From a virus: DNA of 42,376 bases. Made by a program: the position numbers and the translations under genes. The notes below the pieces were generated by a model, which was not told where the DNA came from, did not search any database, and saw nothing but the letters and a program-made list of their open reading frames with translations. Position 1 is the first letter of the stretch. Every line of letters starts with the position of its first letter. Positions 21,158 through 30,012 of the stretch are shown here, piece after piece. The stretch lies in the IMG/VR virus record IMGVR_UViG_3300036832_001683, positions 1 to 42,376 of that record; one strand, 5' to 3'.

Positions 21158-22486
21158 ATGGCCGACATTGTCACTACGCGCATATTTCAGGACGGCGAAA
21201 AAAATATCACCGCTCAAAAGCTGAACGATATCGTTGCCAGTTCCACGATTCAACCGGCGTTCGTATCGTCAAAGCCATCGACTTCCACTATTGCCACTAC
21301 CGATAACCTGCTGGTCTTGCAGACGGCGGGCACTTACGCCAAGGCTCCGTTCCAGACGGTGATCGATTCGGTCAGTGCCGGAATAAATAGCGATGCAGAA
21401 ATCTGGAATGTTCGCTTAAGGTCATTTAACGCCATAGGCAATCCGACATTCGAGGTGGATCAGCGCAACGCCGGTATCGGGATAACGGCTATTGCGAACG
21501 GAGCTTTTATTCAAGATCGCTGGACCTATAGCAAGGTAGGAACAATGGTGGTCAACGCCAATCCGGCAACTCCCACTGCGGCTGGAGCTGAAATCCTGAT
21601 ACCTGGAACCAATTACAACATCAGTCGGTGTTTTACTCGTCTTACTTTAACGACGGCAGAAGCAAGTTTAGCAGCGGGTGATTATATCGTTTTTACCCAA
21701 TCTGTCGAAGGACCAAATATCAGAGAATTATTTAAAGATGTCCATTCATTTCAGATCTTGTGTCGGAGTACAGTTGCTAATCTGAAATTCGGAATCTGCT
21801 TTCGTGATCCCGGGCCAGCCTCGAAAAGTTTAACTAAACTCTGTAGTTTAGGAGCAGCGAATACCTGGTCATTGATTACCCTACCGGGCTTACCGGTATT
21901 CCCGTCCGGGAACTTTACCACTGCGCCAGGAGCTAATGGCTTGCAACTTTCTATTGCTTTAGGTGTTGGCACCACTCTTACATCACCAGCCAATGACACT
22001 TGGCAAAATGGCAACTTTTTGGGTGCTGCTGGTCAGGATAATTTTGCTGGTAAACCTGTTAACAGCACTTTCGACGTAGCTTTCGTGCAGCATGAGCCGG
22101 GACCGGTTTGCTCCACACCGATGGATTGCCCGTTTACGCAAAATTTGGATGCGTGTTTGCGGTACTATTGCAAGAGTTACGATTATGATGTGGCCGTAGG
22201 GGCGGTTACGAATTTAGGCCAAATCATGTGGTGGCAGCAGAATACTACGGTTTTAAGTAACGGTATTCGATTCCCAAAAGCAATGGCTAAAATCCCGACC
22301 GTTACCCATTACAATACCAGTACGGGCGCAGCAAATTCCGTCAATTTTGGCGGAACCAATTATGCGACAAGTTCCATTATTAATCTTGGTAAAGGAGGTT
22401 TTAACGGTATCACAACGGCCACGTTGCCCGCAGTAGTTGCCGGGGCCACTGCCCCCGGTCAGTACACCGCCGATACCGGCTGGTAA
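21158..22486 (+). CDS. Tail-appendage protein with conserved DRW fibre domain
   Basis: 442 residues. The N-terminal ~85 residues are a short adaptor (FQDGEKNITAQKLNDIVASSTIQPAF). The rest follows phage tail-fibre and appendage proteins with FEVDQRNAGIGITAIANGAFIQDRW (about 107-131), later CFTRLTLTTAEASLAAGDYI and, near 330, LDACLRYYCKSYDYDVA. A jelly-roll or carbohydrate-binding fold around the DRW region is typical. It is the largest and last of four fibre-type genes and may be the main receptor-binding protein. Confidence 0.65.
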   Translation: MADIVTTRIFQDGEKNITAQKLNDIVASSTIQPAFVSSKPSTSTIATTDNLLVLQTAGTYAKAPFQTVIDSVSAGINSDAEIWNVRLRSFNAIGNPTFEVDQRNAGIGITAIANGAFIQDRWTYSKVGTMVVNANPATPTAAGAEILIPGTNYNISRCFTRLTLTTAEASLAAGDYIVFTQSVEGPNIRELFKDVHSFQILCRSTVANLKFGICFRDPGPASKSLTKLCSLGAANTWSLITLPGLPVFPSGNFTTAPGANGLQLSIALGVGTTLTSPANDTWQNGNFLGAAGQDNFAGKPVNSTFDVAFVQHEPGPVCSTPMDCPFTQNLDACLRYYCKSYDYDVAVGAVTNLGQIMWWQQNTTVLSNGIRFPKAMAKIPTVTHYNTSTGAANSVNFGGTNYATSSIINLGKGGFNGITTATLPAVVAGATAPGQYTADTGW

Positions 22487-22509
22487 GCAATGAAAGGAAG
22501 ATAACAAGT

Positions 22510-23511
22510 TTGACTGTAGCAGATATTGCGAACTTTGCCTGTGAGACGGTCGGGGACACAAGTTCTGATATGCAGGATTATGCCCGTACTGCAATCCGGC
22601 TGAAGTATCAGACGCTTTATGACGGACACGCCTGGCGCGAAAGTATGCGTGTCATTGACCTGGTCATCGATCAATCCTTGAACGGGACATTTTTTATTCC
22701 GCTGGATACCGAAGAGGTAATCTTCCTGAAATTCTCCAGGGACGGCACAAATTATGAACGGCTCGACTATCGTGAACGAGACTGGATCGAGCGCAAAGGA
22801 TATGTGATCGGCCCGTATAACACCTCGATCTTTTATCGAGCGGAAAACCTGGGCTGGCCTTATCTGAATCCCGGCAAGCTGACGATACAGACTTCCGAAA
22901 TTACCCCGTTACAGGTGCATATCGAAGGCGTTGACGCTAACGGGTATGGCGTTCAGGACGACTTCCAGATGGTCGCAACTCAGAGCGGTTCCACGATCAT
23001 CCCGGCCAGCGTGATTACCGCAAATTCTTATGCGAACGTGACCATGTTCTCGAAGGGGTACGGAGGTTTAAGCGTTTTTTCGGAACATCCCGTTAACACG
23101 ATGACTATCCAGGCTCCTCAACAGGTTACCGAACTCGTGTTCTCGCAGTTCTGCATTTATCCCAACCCGATAATTCCGGATTCTAACGGGAACCCCCAGG
23201 ACTGTTTCGCGCAGATCCAGGTAAAGCTAAAGGCTGACGTGCTCAACAACGATATGAGCGTACCCAGGATCTCGCACATCTGGGATTGTCTGATCGAGTA
23301 TACTTTAAGTTCGCTTTACACCAGGATGCGCCAACTGGCCAAGGCCGATATGCGCGAACAGAAAGCGATAGGTCATTTCCAGGCGGCGATTAACGTGGAA
23401 AAAGCCCAGTCCGAATATCGGCAACAGGCTGTTCCGACCATTTACGATACCGGCGATTACCTGCGAATGGGGTCCGGTTACATAACCAGCTACAATCCGT
23501 GGGGATGGTAA
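22510..23511 (+). CDS. Tail tube (head-to-tail) protein, gp11-like
   Basis: 333 residues from TTG 22510; AAAGGAAG (22493-22500) lies nine bases upstream, and the next in-frame ATG is 20 codons in. The sequence opens with helices TVADIANFACETVGDTSSDMQDYARTAI (a pattern shared by podovirus tail-tube/adaptor proteins, 'D-x-x-R-x-[IL]') and has a long middle beta-rich part. The C-terminus is helical (LADMREQKAIGHFQAAINVEKAQSEYR) then SGYITSYNPWGW. With the following beta-propeller it matches the gp11-gp12 type pair that closes the neck. Called by order and layout rather than sequence match. Confidence 0.65.
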   Translation: MTVADIANFACETVGDTSSDMQDYARTAIRLKYQTLYDGHAWRESMRVIDLVIDQSLNGTFFIPLDTEEVIFLKFSRDGTNYERLDYRERDWIERKGYVIGPYNTSIFYRAENLGWPYLNPGKLTIQTSEITPLQVHIEGVDANGYGVQDDFQMVATQSGSTIIPASVITANSYANVTMFSKGYGGLSVFSEHPVNTMTIQAPQQVTELVFSQFCIYPNPIIPDSNGNPQDCFAQIQVKLKADVLNNDMSVPRISHIWDCLIEYTLSSLYTRMRQLAKADMREQKAIGHFQAAINVEKAQSEYRQQAVPTIYDTGDYLRMGSGYITSYNPWGW

Positions 23512-23512
23512 A

Positions 23513-25066
23513 ATGCCTGCATGGAATAACGCTACTGACGACGAGCCGATTGTTGACTCGAGCATTCCGATCAATGGCGTTAACAACACTCTTCCGCCAT
23601 CGATTATCGATAAAAGCCTGGCCAGCCTTTGCGTTAACAGGCTAGCAGCTCCGGATAACCTGAATCGGCCAAGGCCTGGCATTATTGCCAAGATGCAAGC
23701 TGCCGGAGGCCATTTCGATTCGATTCATCATCTGGGTACCGGCGTGTTCTTATATAATAACGGCCCGAACTGGGGCAAGTACGATTCGCGCAGCGGAGTT
23801 AACATCGGCGGATTAACCGGAGGCCCGGCATTTGCTAACGGCGATCAGGTGTACAGCGCTCTTTGCGATCAGGTGCTTTATTTTTCCAGGGGCGCGACTC
23901 TATGGAAATACACGCCTGCTACCGGCCTTTTCGCTAGCGTCACGATCCCTTCACAGTGGCCCAACGCTTCGTACCCTCTGTGGGCGTTTAGCCGGTTGAT
24001 TTACGTTTATCAGAATAATCTGGTTATCTCAGATATTCTTGATCCGGAACATTTTGATCCGGCAACCCAGGAACTTACCCTGGACCCGATAGCTTCGGAT
24101 CAAATTACCGGTCAATGCGTCTGGCAAAACCAACAACTGGCAATTTTCAGGAACGGCTCAACCTGGGTTGTCGAAACCGGCCCGAACCTGGATGTGGTCA
24201 ACTGGGAAATGAATAAAGCGAGTTCCACGGTCGGGTGCGCTTGTCACGGAACAATCGTGCAGTGCGGCGTCGACGTGTTCTTTTTATCGGAAACCGGTCG
24301 TGGCGTGTACGCGTTATCCCAGATGCCCTCCTCTCAGCAGATGGGCGTCTGGATGCCGATTTCCGGTCCGGTAAAGAAAGATATCGATCGCATAAATTGG
24401 GCTGCGATCAAAAACGCCAGGGCAACTTACTGGAACGATCTTTATCTGTTAAGCGTGCCGCTGGATGGAGCGAACTACAACAATTTCATCATGGTGTATT
24501 CGGTAACGTTGAACACCTGGCAGGGAACCTGGTGCTTTGATGTTAACGGGACAGATTACGGGTTTCGCGATTCGGCCAGGGACCGGACCAACCCCAACGA
24601 AACCCTGCTCTTGATCGGCACTTCCGCTAACGGGATAGTGTCGCAGGTCACCTACCAGACCGATCTCAGAAATTACGATACGGACCTCGCCAGCAATCAG
24701 TACCCAATCGAGTCTACCCTGATAACCCGCTCGTTTACGTTTGGCGAAGCTATGGCCAGGGTTCAGCCCTCCAGTGTCAAGCTACAGTTCCTCGAAAGCG
24801 AGGAGGACGTTGATGTGACCGTGATCCTTGACCGGACAATTGAACCGTTAACCAAAAACAGCCCGACAAGCGGATCGCTGCTGCAGCTGACCATTCCATC
24901 GTTACCATTCGATCTGGATGTCATGGGTTATTACAACTTGCCGATATCGCTGATCGGGACCGGTATCTGTAACGAGATCCAGCTCCAGATCGAGGGTACC
25001 GGAAACTGGACCCTGTTCCAGGTTAAGGTCGCCGCCTGGGAAACTGTGCCGCTAATGTTAACATGA
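23513..25066 (+). CDS. Beta-propeller tail nozzle or hub protein
   Basis: 517 residues. A repeated strand pattern runs along residues 60-360 (GAFLYNNGPNWGKYD-like, LYFSRGATLWKYTP, VYQNNLVISDILDP, WQNQQLAIFRNGSTWV, VQCGVDVFFLSETGRGVYAL). This is the beta-propeller layout of tail hub proteins such as P22 gp10/T7 gp12-like nozzles. A C-terminal beta-domain follows (SSVKLQFLESEEDVDV, TIPSLPFDLDVMGYYN). It would cap the tail tube and hold DNA in. The stop overlaps the next start (ATGA). Confidence 0.65.
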   Translation: MPAWNNATDDEPIVDSSIPINGVNNTLPPSIIDKSLASLCVNRLAAPDNLNRPRPGIIAKMQAAGGHFDSIHHLGTGVFLYNNGPNWGKYDSRSGVNIGGLTGGPAFANGDQVYSALCDQVLYFSRGATLWKYTPATGLFASVTIPSQWPNASYPLWAFSRLIYVYQNNLVISDILDPEHFDPATQELTLDPIASDQITGQCVWQNQQLAIFRNGSTWVVETGPNLDVVNWEMNKASSTVGCACHGTIVQCGVDVFFLSETGRGVYALSQMPSSQQMGVWMPISGPVKKDIDRINWAAIKNARATYWNDLYLLSVPLDGANYNNFIMVYSVTLNTWQGTWCFDVNGTDYGFRDSARDRTNPNETLLLIGTSANGIVSQVTYQTDLRNYDTDLASNQYPIESTLITRSFTFGEAMARVQPSSVKLQFLESEEDVDVTVILDRTIEPLTKNSPTSGSLLQLTIPSLPFDLDVMGYYNLPISLIGTGICNEIQLQIEGTGNWTLFQVKVAAWETVPLMLT

Positions 25067-25509
25067 TCTTACATTCTCCAGTGTTCATGCAACGGATGAA
25101 GAGAATTGTTCCGTTTGTTCGCGAGAATTACGATCCTTACCGGATAATGCCGGAAAAGCATACTTACGACACTCTGGCCTGGTATTGGAACCGGGGCTTG
25201 ATATCGATCGTCGAGGACCGGCTTGAAGTTAGAGGAGTTTGCCTTATCCGGATCATAGAAAACCTGGATGATTTCCTTGATCCTCTGGCGTTCTATCCAA
25301 ACGGAAACTTTATCTGGGTAGAACTACTGATCGCTACTGACCCTCTTGCTATTGCCGGGTTGTACGAAGATCTTTTTTTGAGATGGGGCAAGCGCGAAAC
25401 CATTCTCTGGGATCGCGGTGAAAGAACACAGGGCGGAACACCCAGAATGTACCGGTGGGATCAGTATAAAAAATTAGCCAACCGCCTAAGCTATGGGCTT
25501 ATAAAATGA
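25063..25509 (+). CDS. Hypothetical GNAT-like internal protein
   Basis: 148 residues. The alternation of helices and strands (HTYDTLAWYWNRGLISIVED, EVRGVCLIRIIENLDD, FIWVELLIATDPLAIAGLYE) resembles an acetyltransferase-like (GNAT) fold. Many podoviruses encode one at the start of their internal virion protein genes, where it is thought to be structural or regulatory. No acetyl-CoA pyrophosphate loop can be identified, so it may not be an enzyme. The start overlaps the beta-propeller stop by four bases. Confidence 0.45.
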   Translation: MILHSPVFMQRMKRIVPFVRENYDPYRIMPEKHTYDTLAWYWNRGLISIVEDRLEVRGVCLIRIIENLDDFLDPLAFYPNGNFIWVELLIATDPLAIAGLYEDLFLRWGKRETILWDRGERTQGGTPRMYRWDQYKKLANRLSYGLIK

Positions 25510-25524
25510 AAAGGAGTAAAAATT

Positions 25525-26052
25525 ATGGGCGCAGCCCCTAAAACACCTGACGTAGTTCATCCCGGCGAAGCCGCGCAAGCGGCCATGGGCACCGCAGGCG
25601 CCGGTGAAGCGATGAGTGTCGCTAACCAGCCGATCGAACAATACGCGAACCTGGCAACTACCAGGGCACTGGGACCGGCAGAAATGCAAGCGCAACAGGC
25701 TATAGCTAACCAGGCCGCGTACCAGGGCGCTCAGGCGCAACAGGATATCCAGAGCAGGGTTGACCCGATGGCGTACGCTCAACGGCAAATGCGGATGCAA
25801 GCCGCTAACAGGCGCCTAGGCCAGTTGTATAACGTAGATCCAACCGCGTACACGTACAGAGCGCCAAACGCATACGCGATGCCTACGGCAAGCAGCACAC
25901 CGTCTTTAGCAGATTTACAAAAGCTGGGAGCAGCAGCGGCTAGTAATCTTTCCATGGGTTCTGTTGACAGGTCTGGAGGCAATCCACAGCTGATTGATCC
26001 AAGTAATCCGCAGGCGATGCCGGTTATTAAACAACCAACTTACTTGACGTAA
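25525..26052 (+). CDS. Ala/Gln-rich internal virion protein
   Basis: 175 residues after a good AAGGAG site (ATG 25525). Highly Ala- and Gln-rich: about 45-90 forms a long amphipathic helix (MQAQQAIANQAAYQGAQAQQ), with VDPMAYAQRQ, a motif recalling the IDPTG[FY]AQ.Q stretch of the next two proteins. This suggests a distant third member of the same family. Probably part of the internal head core or ejectosome. The gene stops directly against the next ATG. Confidence 0.5.
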   Translation: MGAAPKTPDVVHPGEAAQAAMGTAGAGEAMSVANQPIEQYANLATTRALGPAEMQAQQAIANQAAYQGAQAQQDIQSRVDPMAYAQRQMRMQAANRRLGQLYNVDPTAYTYRAPNAYAMPTASSTPSLADLQKLGAAAASNLSMGSVDRSGGNPQLIDPSNPQAMPVIKQPTYLT

Positions 26053-27474
26053 ATGGCTACTCCGGTTCTAAGCCAGACCCAATTCACGAATGTGATGGAA
26101 GCGATCCAGCCTGGATCGTCACAGTATGCGCAAGGGATGGCGGAAGCGTACGCTCAGTACAAACAAGATCCGGAAAAGTACGCGAAGACTTTGCCGGGAG
26201 CGGGTACGGCAAACAATGATATTTCTCAGAGATTTAACAGTTACGCTGCACTGGTCCAAGGTCAGGGAACAGGAACGGGAACAGCAGCGGCAACGCCTGC
26301 AGCTCAATCTCAAAGTTATTTAGGCGGTAGCGGAGCTTCCGGAGCAACTTACGGAGCATACGGAGGCGGCACCACTACTAGCTCGAGCGGTGACCCTAAC
26401 GCTACGCAGCAAGGCGAACAACCTCCCAACATGGATTATGCGCGCGCTTATTTGCGGCAGATGGGCGGTCGTCCGCTGGATGACACCAGTTTTGACGCAA
26501 GCGTCAGCGATGCTGATGTAATGAATTTCTGGAATCAGCAGCATCCAGCACCAGCGCAAGCGGCTGCTCCCGTAGATAACACGCAACCTGAGACGCGCGC
26601 GCTAGCGCAAATGGCGCAGATCGATCCGACCAGTGAAGCGTTGCGCCAGAATCTCGGGATGAGTTATCTGGCAAATCTGAATCAGACCCAGGCGCCCACA
26701 TTTACTCCAGGTCAAGCTCCGAAAGCAGCAGATGTCCAGGGGTACCTGAACCTTTACAAGCAAATCGATCCGACCGGATACGCGCAACACCAGGATCTGG
26801 CGACTGCGATGAATTCGTATCTCGCACAGCGCCAGCAGCAGGCCGCGCTCGGCGCCCAGCTCGATCCCTCGACTCAGCGCGAGGTAAGCCAGGCTGCGCG
26901 TCAGGCGCAAGCAACACGGGGAAACGTTTATGGAACACCCCAGCTCGTTCAGGAAACGATGCAAAGAGGGTCGGCTGGCGAAGCTCGGTTACAGCAAAGG
27001 CAGGCTGCACTTGGCCAAGCCCTTGGGCAACAGCAGGGTTATCTCGCTAGCGGCACTGGCCTGGGCGACATTGCTAACGCGCTTTACGGACAAGGGTTCT
27101 CGAGGAACCTAAGCGAATACCAGACGCGCCTTGGTGCCATGAACCAGGCCCAGCAAAGCGCTCAAGGTTATCTTGGTAGCGGCCAGACACCGTACCAGGC
27201 GGGCGCATCTTACCTGAATACCGCTCAACAGAACGCTGCTAACGCGGCCCAAGGCGGTCCTCAGTACAACCCGTCCTCGTTGTCGCCTGGTATGACAGGC
27301 ACCTCGCAGCAAGCTCCGCAGTATGGGCTCGATATCGGAGCGCAAGGCCAGAATTATTATCAGTCGATGGGATACCAGAACATGATGCAGCCGCAACAGC
27401 AGAATAATACTGGCGCGTACATCGGAGCTGCCGCTAACGTCGCCGGATCTTTAGCAAAGAGTTTCGCTAAATAA
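26053..27474 (+). CDS. Ejection-type internal protein, tandem paralogue 1
   Basis: 473 residues, very Ala/Gln/Gly-rich. After a ~120-residue unique N-terminus comes a domain shared with the next gene: [13 protein letters not shown] ... [26 protein letters not shown]. Then a long Gln/Ala helix region follows ([14 protein letters not shown] ... [50 protein letters not shown]...). It ends GAYIGAAANVAGSLAKSF, a small-residue hydrophobic segment. Low-complexity amphipathic helices at the end of podovirus morphogenesis genes are the usual ejection-protein form. It is probably packed in the capsid and released to form a DNA channel across the envelope. Confidence 0.6.
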   Translation: MATPVLSQTQFTNVMEAIQPGSSQYAQGMAEAYAQYKQDPEKYAKTLPGAGTANNDISQRFNSYAALVQGQGTGTGTAAATPAAQSQSYLGGSGASGATYGAYGGGTTTSSSGDPNATQQGEQPPNMDYARAYLRQMGGRPLDDTSFDASVSDADVMNFWNQQHPAPAQAAAPVDNTQPETRALAQMAQIDPTSEALRQNLGMSYLANLNQTQAPTFTPGQAPKAADVQGYLNLYKQIDPTGYAQHQDLATAMNSYLAQRQQQAALGAQLDPSTQREVSQAARQAQATRGNVYGTPQLVQETMQRGSAGEARLQQRQAALGQALGQQQGYLASGTGLGDIANALYGQGFSRNLSEYQTRLGAMNQAQQSAQGYLGSGQTPYQAGASYLNTAQQNAANAAQGGPQYNPSSLSPGMTGTSQQAPQYGLDIGAQGQNYYQSMGYQNMMQPQQQNNTGAYIGAAANVAGSLAKSFAK

Positions 27475-27479
27475 GAATT

Positions 27480-28625
27480 ATGGCAGGCGAACAACCTCCA
27501 GACATCAATTATGCGCGAGCCTATTTGCGGCAAATGGGCGGGGTTGCGTTGGATGACACCAGTTTTGACGCAGGCGTTAGCGATACCGCAGTGATGGATT
27601 TCTGGAACCAGCAACATCCAGCGCCAGCGCCATCGCCAGCCGCGTCTTCTGCACCTCCGGAAACTGCTGCGTTAGCGCAGATGGCGCAAATCGATCCGAC
27701 ATCGGAAGCACTCCGGAACCAGCTCGGTCAAAGTTATACTCAACGCTTAGCGCAGACTCCGACTCCAGCTCTTAATACCGGTCAAGCGCCAAGTGCGAGC
27801 ACTCTTCAGAGTTATCTGGACACTTATAAGCAGATCGACCCGACCGGGTTCGCGCAACGCCAGCAATTGGCTGGCGCCGAAAACTCTTACCTTCAACAGG
27901 CTCAAGCTCAAGCCGCGCTCGGCGCCCAGCTTGATCCGTCCACCCAGCGTGAAGTCAGCCAGGCTGCGCGCCAGGCCCAGGTTGCCAGAGGCAACGTTTA
28001 CGGTACGCCCCAACTGGTTCAGGAAGCTATGCAGCGCGGCAGCGCGGGTGAACAGCGTTTGCAACAGAGGCAAGCCGCGCTCGGCTCAGCGCTCGGCCAG
28101 TACCAGGGGTACCTGGGCGCCGGTCTCGGGGTTGGCGATCTTGCTAACCAACTTTACAACACCGGATTCAGCCAGAACCTGCAATCGTACAACACCCAGC
28201 TGGGAGCACTGAACCAGGCGCAAGGATCGGCTTTAGGGTATCTAGGGTCAGGCCAGACACCGTACCAGGTTGGCGCGGCCTATGTTAACCAGGCGCAAAA
28301 TACCGCCGGGTCAGCCGCGCAAGGAGGTCCGCAATATAACCCGCAAGCTTTAAGCCAGGGCCTTACCGGCACAGCGCAACAAGCTCCGCAATACGGTTTG
28401 GACATCGGGGCGCAAGCCCAGCAATGGTACAATAGCATGTCGTATTATTCCGGAATGCAGCAGGGAGGTACGCCGCAAAAGAATCAGGCTTTGAGCGCAG
28501 CGACCGGAGCTGCTACCGGGGCATTATCAGGAGCAACTGCCGGTTCGGTAATTCCAGGAGTTGGTACCGCAATCGGGGCAATTGCCGGTGGTATTCTAGG
28601 TGGGGTGGGGGGCTACTTCGGCTGA
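27480..28625 (+). CDS. Ejection-type internal protein, tandem paralogue 2
   Basis: 381 residues, starting five bases after its paralogue and sharing its domain order nearly throughout: [20 protein letters not shown], the [10 protein letters not shown] and [16 protein letters not shown] blocks, [14 protein letters not shown] and [10 protein letters not shown]. The N-terminal unique part of copy 1 is missing. Its C-terminus differs: [20 protein letters not shown] then [16 protein letters not shown], a glycine zipper typical of membrane-inserting proteins. This fits DNA ejection through the inner membrane. DNA-level identity is still high, so duplication is fairly recent. Confidence 0.65.
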   Translation: MAGEQPPDINYARAYLRQMGGVALDDTSFDAGVSDTAVMDFWNQQHPAPAPSPAASSAPPETAALAQMAQIDPTSEALRNQLGQSYTQRLAQTPTPALNTGQAPSASTLQSYLDTYKQIDPTGFAQRQQLAGAENSYLQQAQAQAALGAQLDPSTQREVSQAARQAQVARGNVYGTPQLVQEAMQRGSAGEQRLQQRQAALGSALGQYQGYLGAGLGVGDLANQLYNTGFSQNLQSYNTQLGALNQAQGSALGYLGSGQTPYQVGAAYVNQAQNTAGSAAQGGPQYNPQALSQGLTGTAQQAPQYGLDIGAQAQQWYNSMSYYSGMQQGGTPQKNQALSAATGAATGALSGATAGSVIPGVGTAIGAIAGGILGGVGGYFG

Positions 28626-28657
28626 GCCTTAATTGGAGCAATCAACGGTGCAATCAT

Positions 28658-28813
28658 ATGCCACTTAAAAAAGGAACATCAAAAGCAACGATCAGCTCGA
28701 ATATTCGGGAAATGATCAAGGCCGGTCATCCGCAGAAACAAGCGGTAGCAGCTTCTTTGGACACAGCCCGCAGAAGCGGGGCAAAACTCAAGAAACCTAA
28801 ATCCTACCTCTAG
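28658..28813 (+). CDS. Small basic phage protein, DUF6496-like
   Basis: 51 residues. [20 protein letters not shown] ... [20 protein letters not shown] matches a very common short phage protein (opening MPLKKG-S, then I..NI.EM...G.P.KQAVA.AL), often put under DUF6496. The protein is helical and basic with no known function. It lies between two internal virion genes; the distance to each neighbour is short (33 and 2 bases). Confidence 0.7.
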   Translation: MPLKKGTSKATISSNIREMIKAGHPQKQAVAASLDTARRSGAKLKKPKSYL

Positions 28814-28815
28814 AC

Positions 28816-30009
28816 ATGGCAGCAGTTAAGCAATCCAGGTATTTCAGGTCGAGCAGACCAAGGATGCCGTACGGCAACCAGGGTCAGCAGATCCAGCAAA
28901 CCGGAAAAGAGATCGGTTCGGCTATCGAGGGGTTCGGTGACCTGTTCAAGAAGATTCGTCAGGACAAGATCGCTAACCAGCTCATGAATCAGGGCCCTAC
29001 CGGCCAGCCGGGAGGAGGCGTAACTACCAGCCTAGGGCAAGCTCCAGGGAGTCCTACCGATCAGCCGGTTGCCCAAGATTTTTCTCTCCCCTCCGGCCAG
29101 GGGATAGGAGGCCAGACGGTCGGTTCCCTGATCCATACCGGAGGTACGGATGAGCTGGCTCTGCGACAGAATTATCAGAAAGCGCAAACCGCTCAAGCCT
29201 TGGAAAACGCAAAGCTAGCCGATTTTCAGGCGAAAGCAGCGGGCACCGGCAGGTACGCCCCTAAACCTGGAGTAACTGTCGGCGGCGGCAGCGGATCGCG
29301 CTGGCAACAACAGGCCGGTCAGGCCGGAGGATATGGAGGTAAACCCCAGAAACCGGCCGCATACGTTGCCGGTAGCTCTGACCCGAACGATCCTTCAAGC
29401 GACGATATGTCCAAGGTCAGAGCGGATTACGACCTTATTCACGGCAAAGGTTCGTTTGACAAAGCGCAACAGAATATAAACCAATGGACGATTCAAAACG
29501 GCCAGTATGTGCTTCCCGGTAAGCCGGATGCGCAGGGTAATCCCACTTATCAAGCACAGATGAGCGTGGATGAGGGCAATAAATGGATATTGCGAACCAA
29601 TGCAGCTCGTATGGCTCAAGGGTTGCCGCAACTTCCGGTCGCGGTTCCGGTTGGAGGTTCCAACCCGAAATCGACAGACCCGCCTGGCTCGTTAACAAAC
29701 CCGTACAAGCCGACAAATGCATTGGAATCGCGCGGGATACCAAATGACTCGTACCTGGTCGATCCAACGACAGGTCAGACTGTGCATAAGAGAGCGAACC
29801 AGGACTACAAGAAACCGCAAGATCAGGCAGCGGTAGAATCTAAACCGGCAGAACCGGATACTTCCAGCACTCAAGATACTTCCAGTACGGATAACACGGG
29901 ATTGGGCGATGAAGAGTTAGCCAATGAAGCTACCACCAGCTCTGGCCAGGACAGCAGCGTGGATGACGCTATCGCCGAAGCAAGAGCTAAACGCGACATG
30001 TACGCCTGA
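28816..30009 (+). CDS. Internal virion protein, Gly/Pro/Gln-rich
   Basis: 397 residues. An N-terminal amphipathic helix (IQQTGKEIGSAIEGFGDLF KKI) precedes Gly/Gln-rich low complexity (QAGGYGGKPQKPAAYVAGSS) and a compact stretch KVRADYDLIHGKGSFDKAQQ. The acidic C-terminus (STQDTSSTDNTGLGDEELAN) carries a final helix. No catalytic motif. Order and composition fit a structural or ejection protein, co-translated with the giant protein that starts four bases on. Confidence 0.5.
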   Translation: MAAVKQSRYFRSSRPRMPYGNQGQQIQQTGKEIGSAIEGFGDLFKKIRQDKIANQLMNQGPTGQPGGGVTTSLGQAPGSPTDQPVAQDFSLPSGQGIGGQTVGSLIHTGGTDELALRQNYQKAQTAQALENAKLADFQAKAAGTGRYAPKPGVTVGGGSGSRWQQQAGQAGGYGGKPQKPAAYVAGSSDPNDPSSDDMSKVRADYDLIHGKGSFDKAQQNINQWTIQNGQYVLPGKPDAQGNPTYQAQMSVDEGNKWILRTNAARMAQGLPQLPVAVPVGGSNPKSTDPPGSLTNPYKPTNALESRGIPNDSYLVDPTTGQTVHKRANQDYKKPQDQAAVESKPAEPDTSSTQDTSSTDNTGLGDEELANEATTSSGQDSSVDDAIAEARAKRDMYA

Positions 30010-30012
30010 CCT

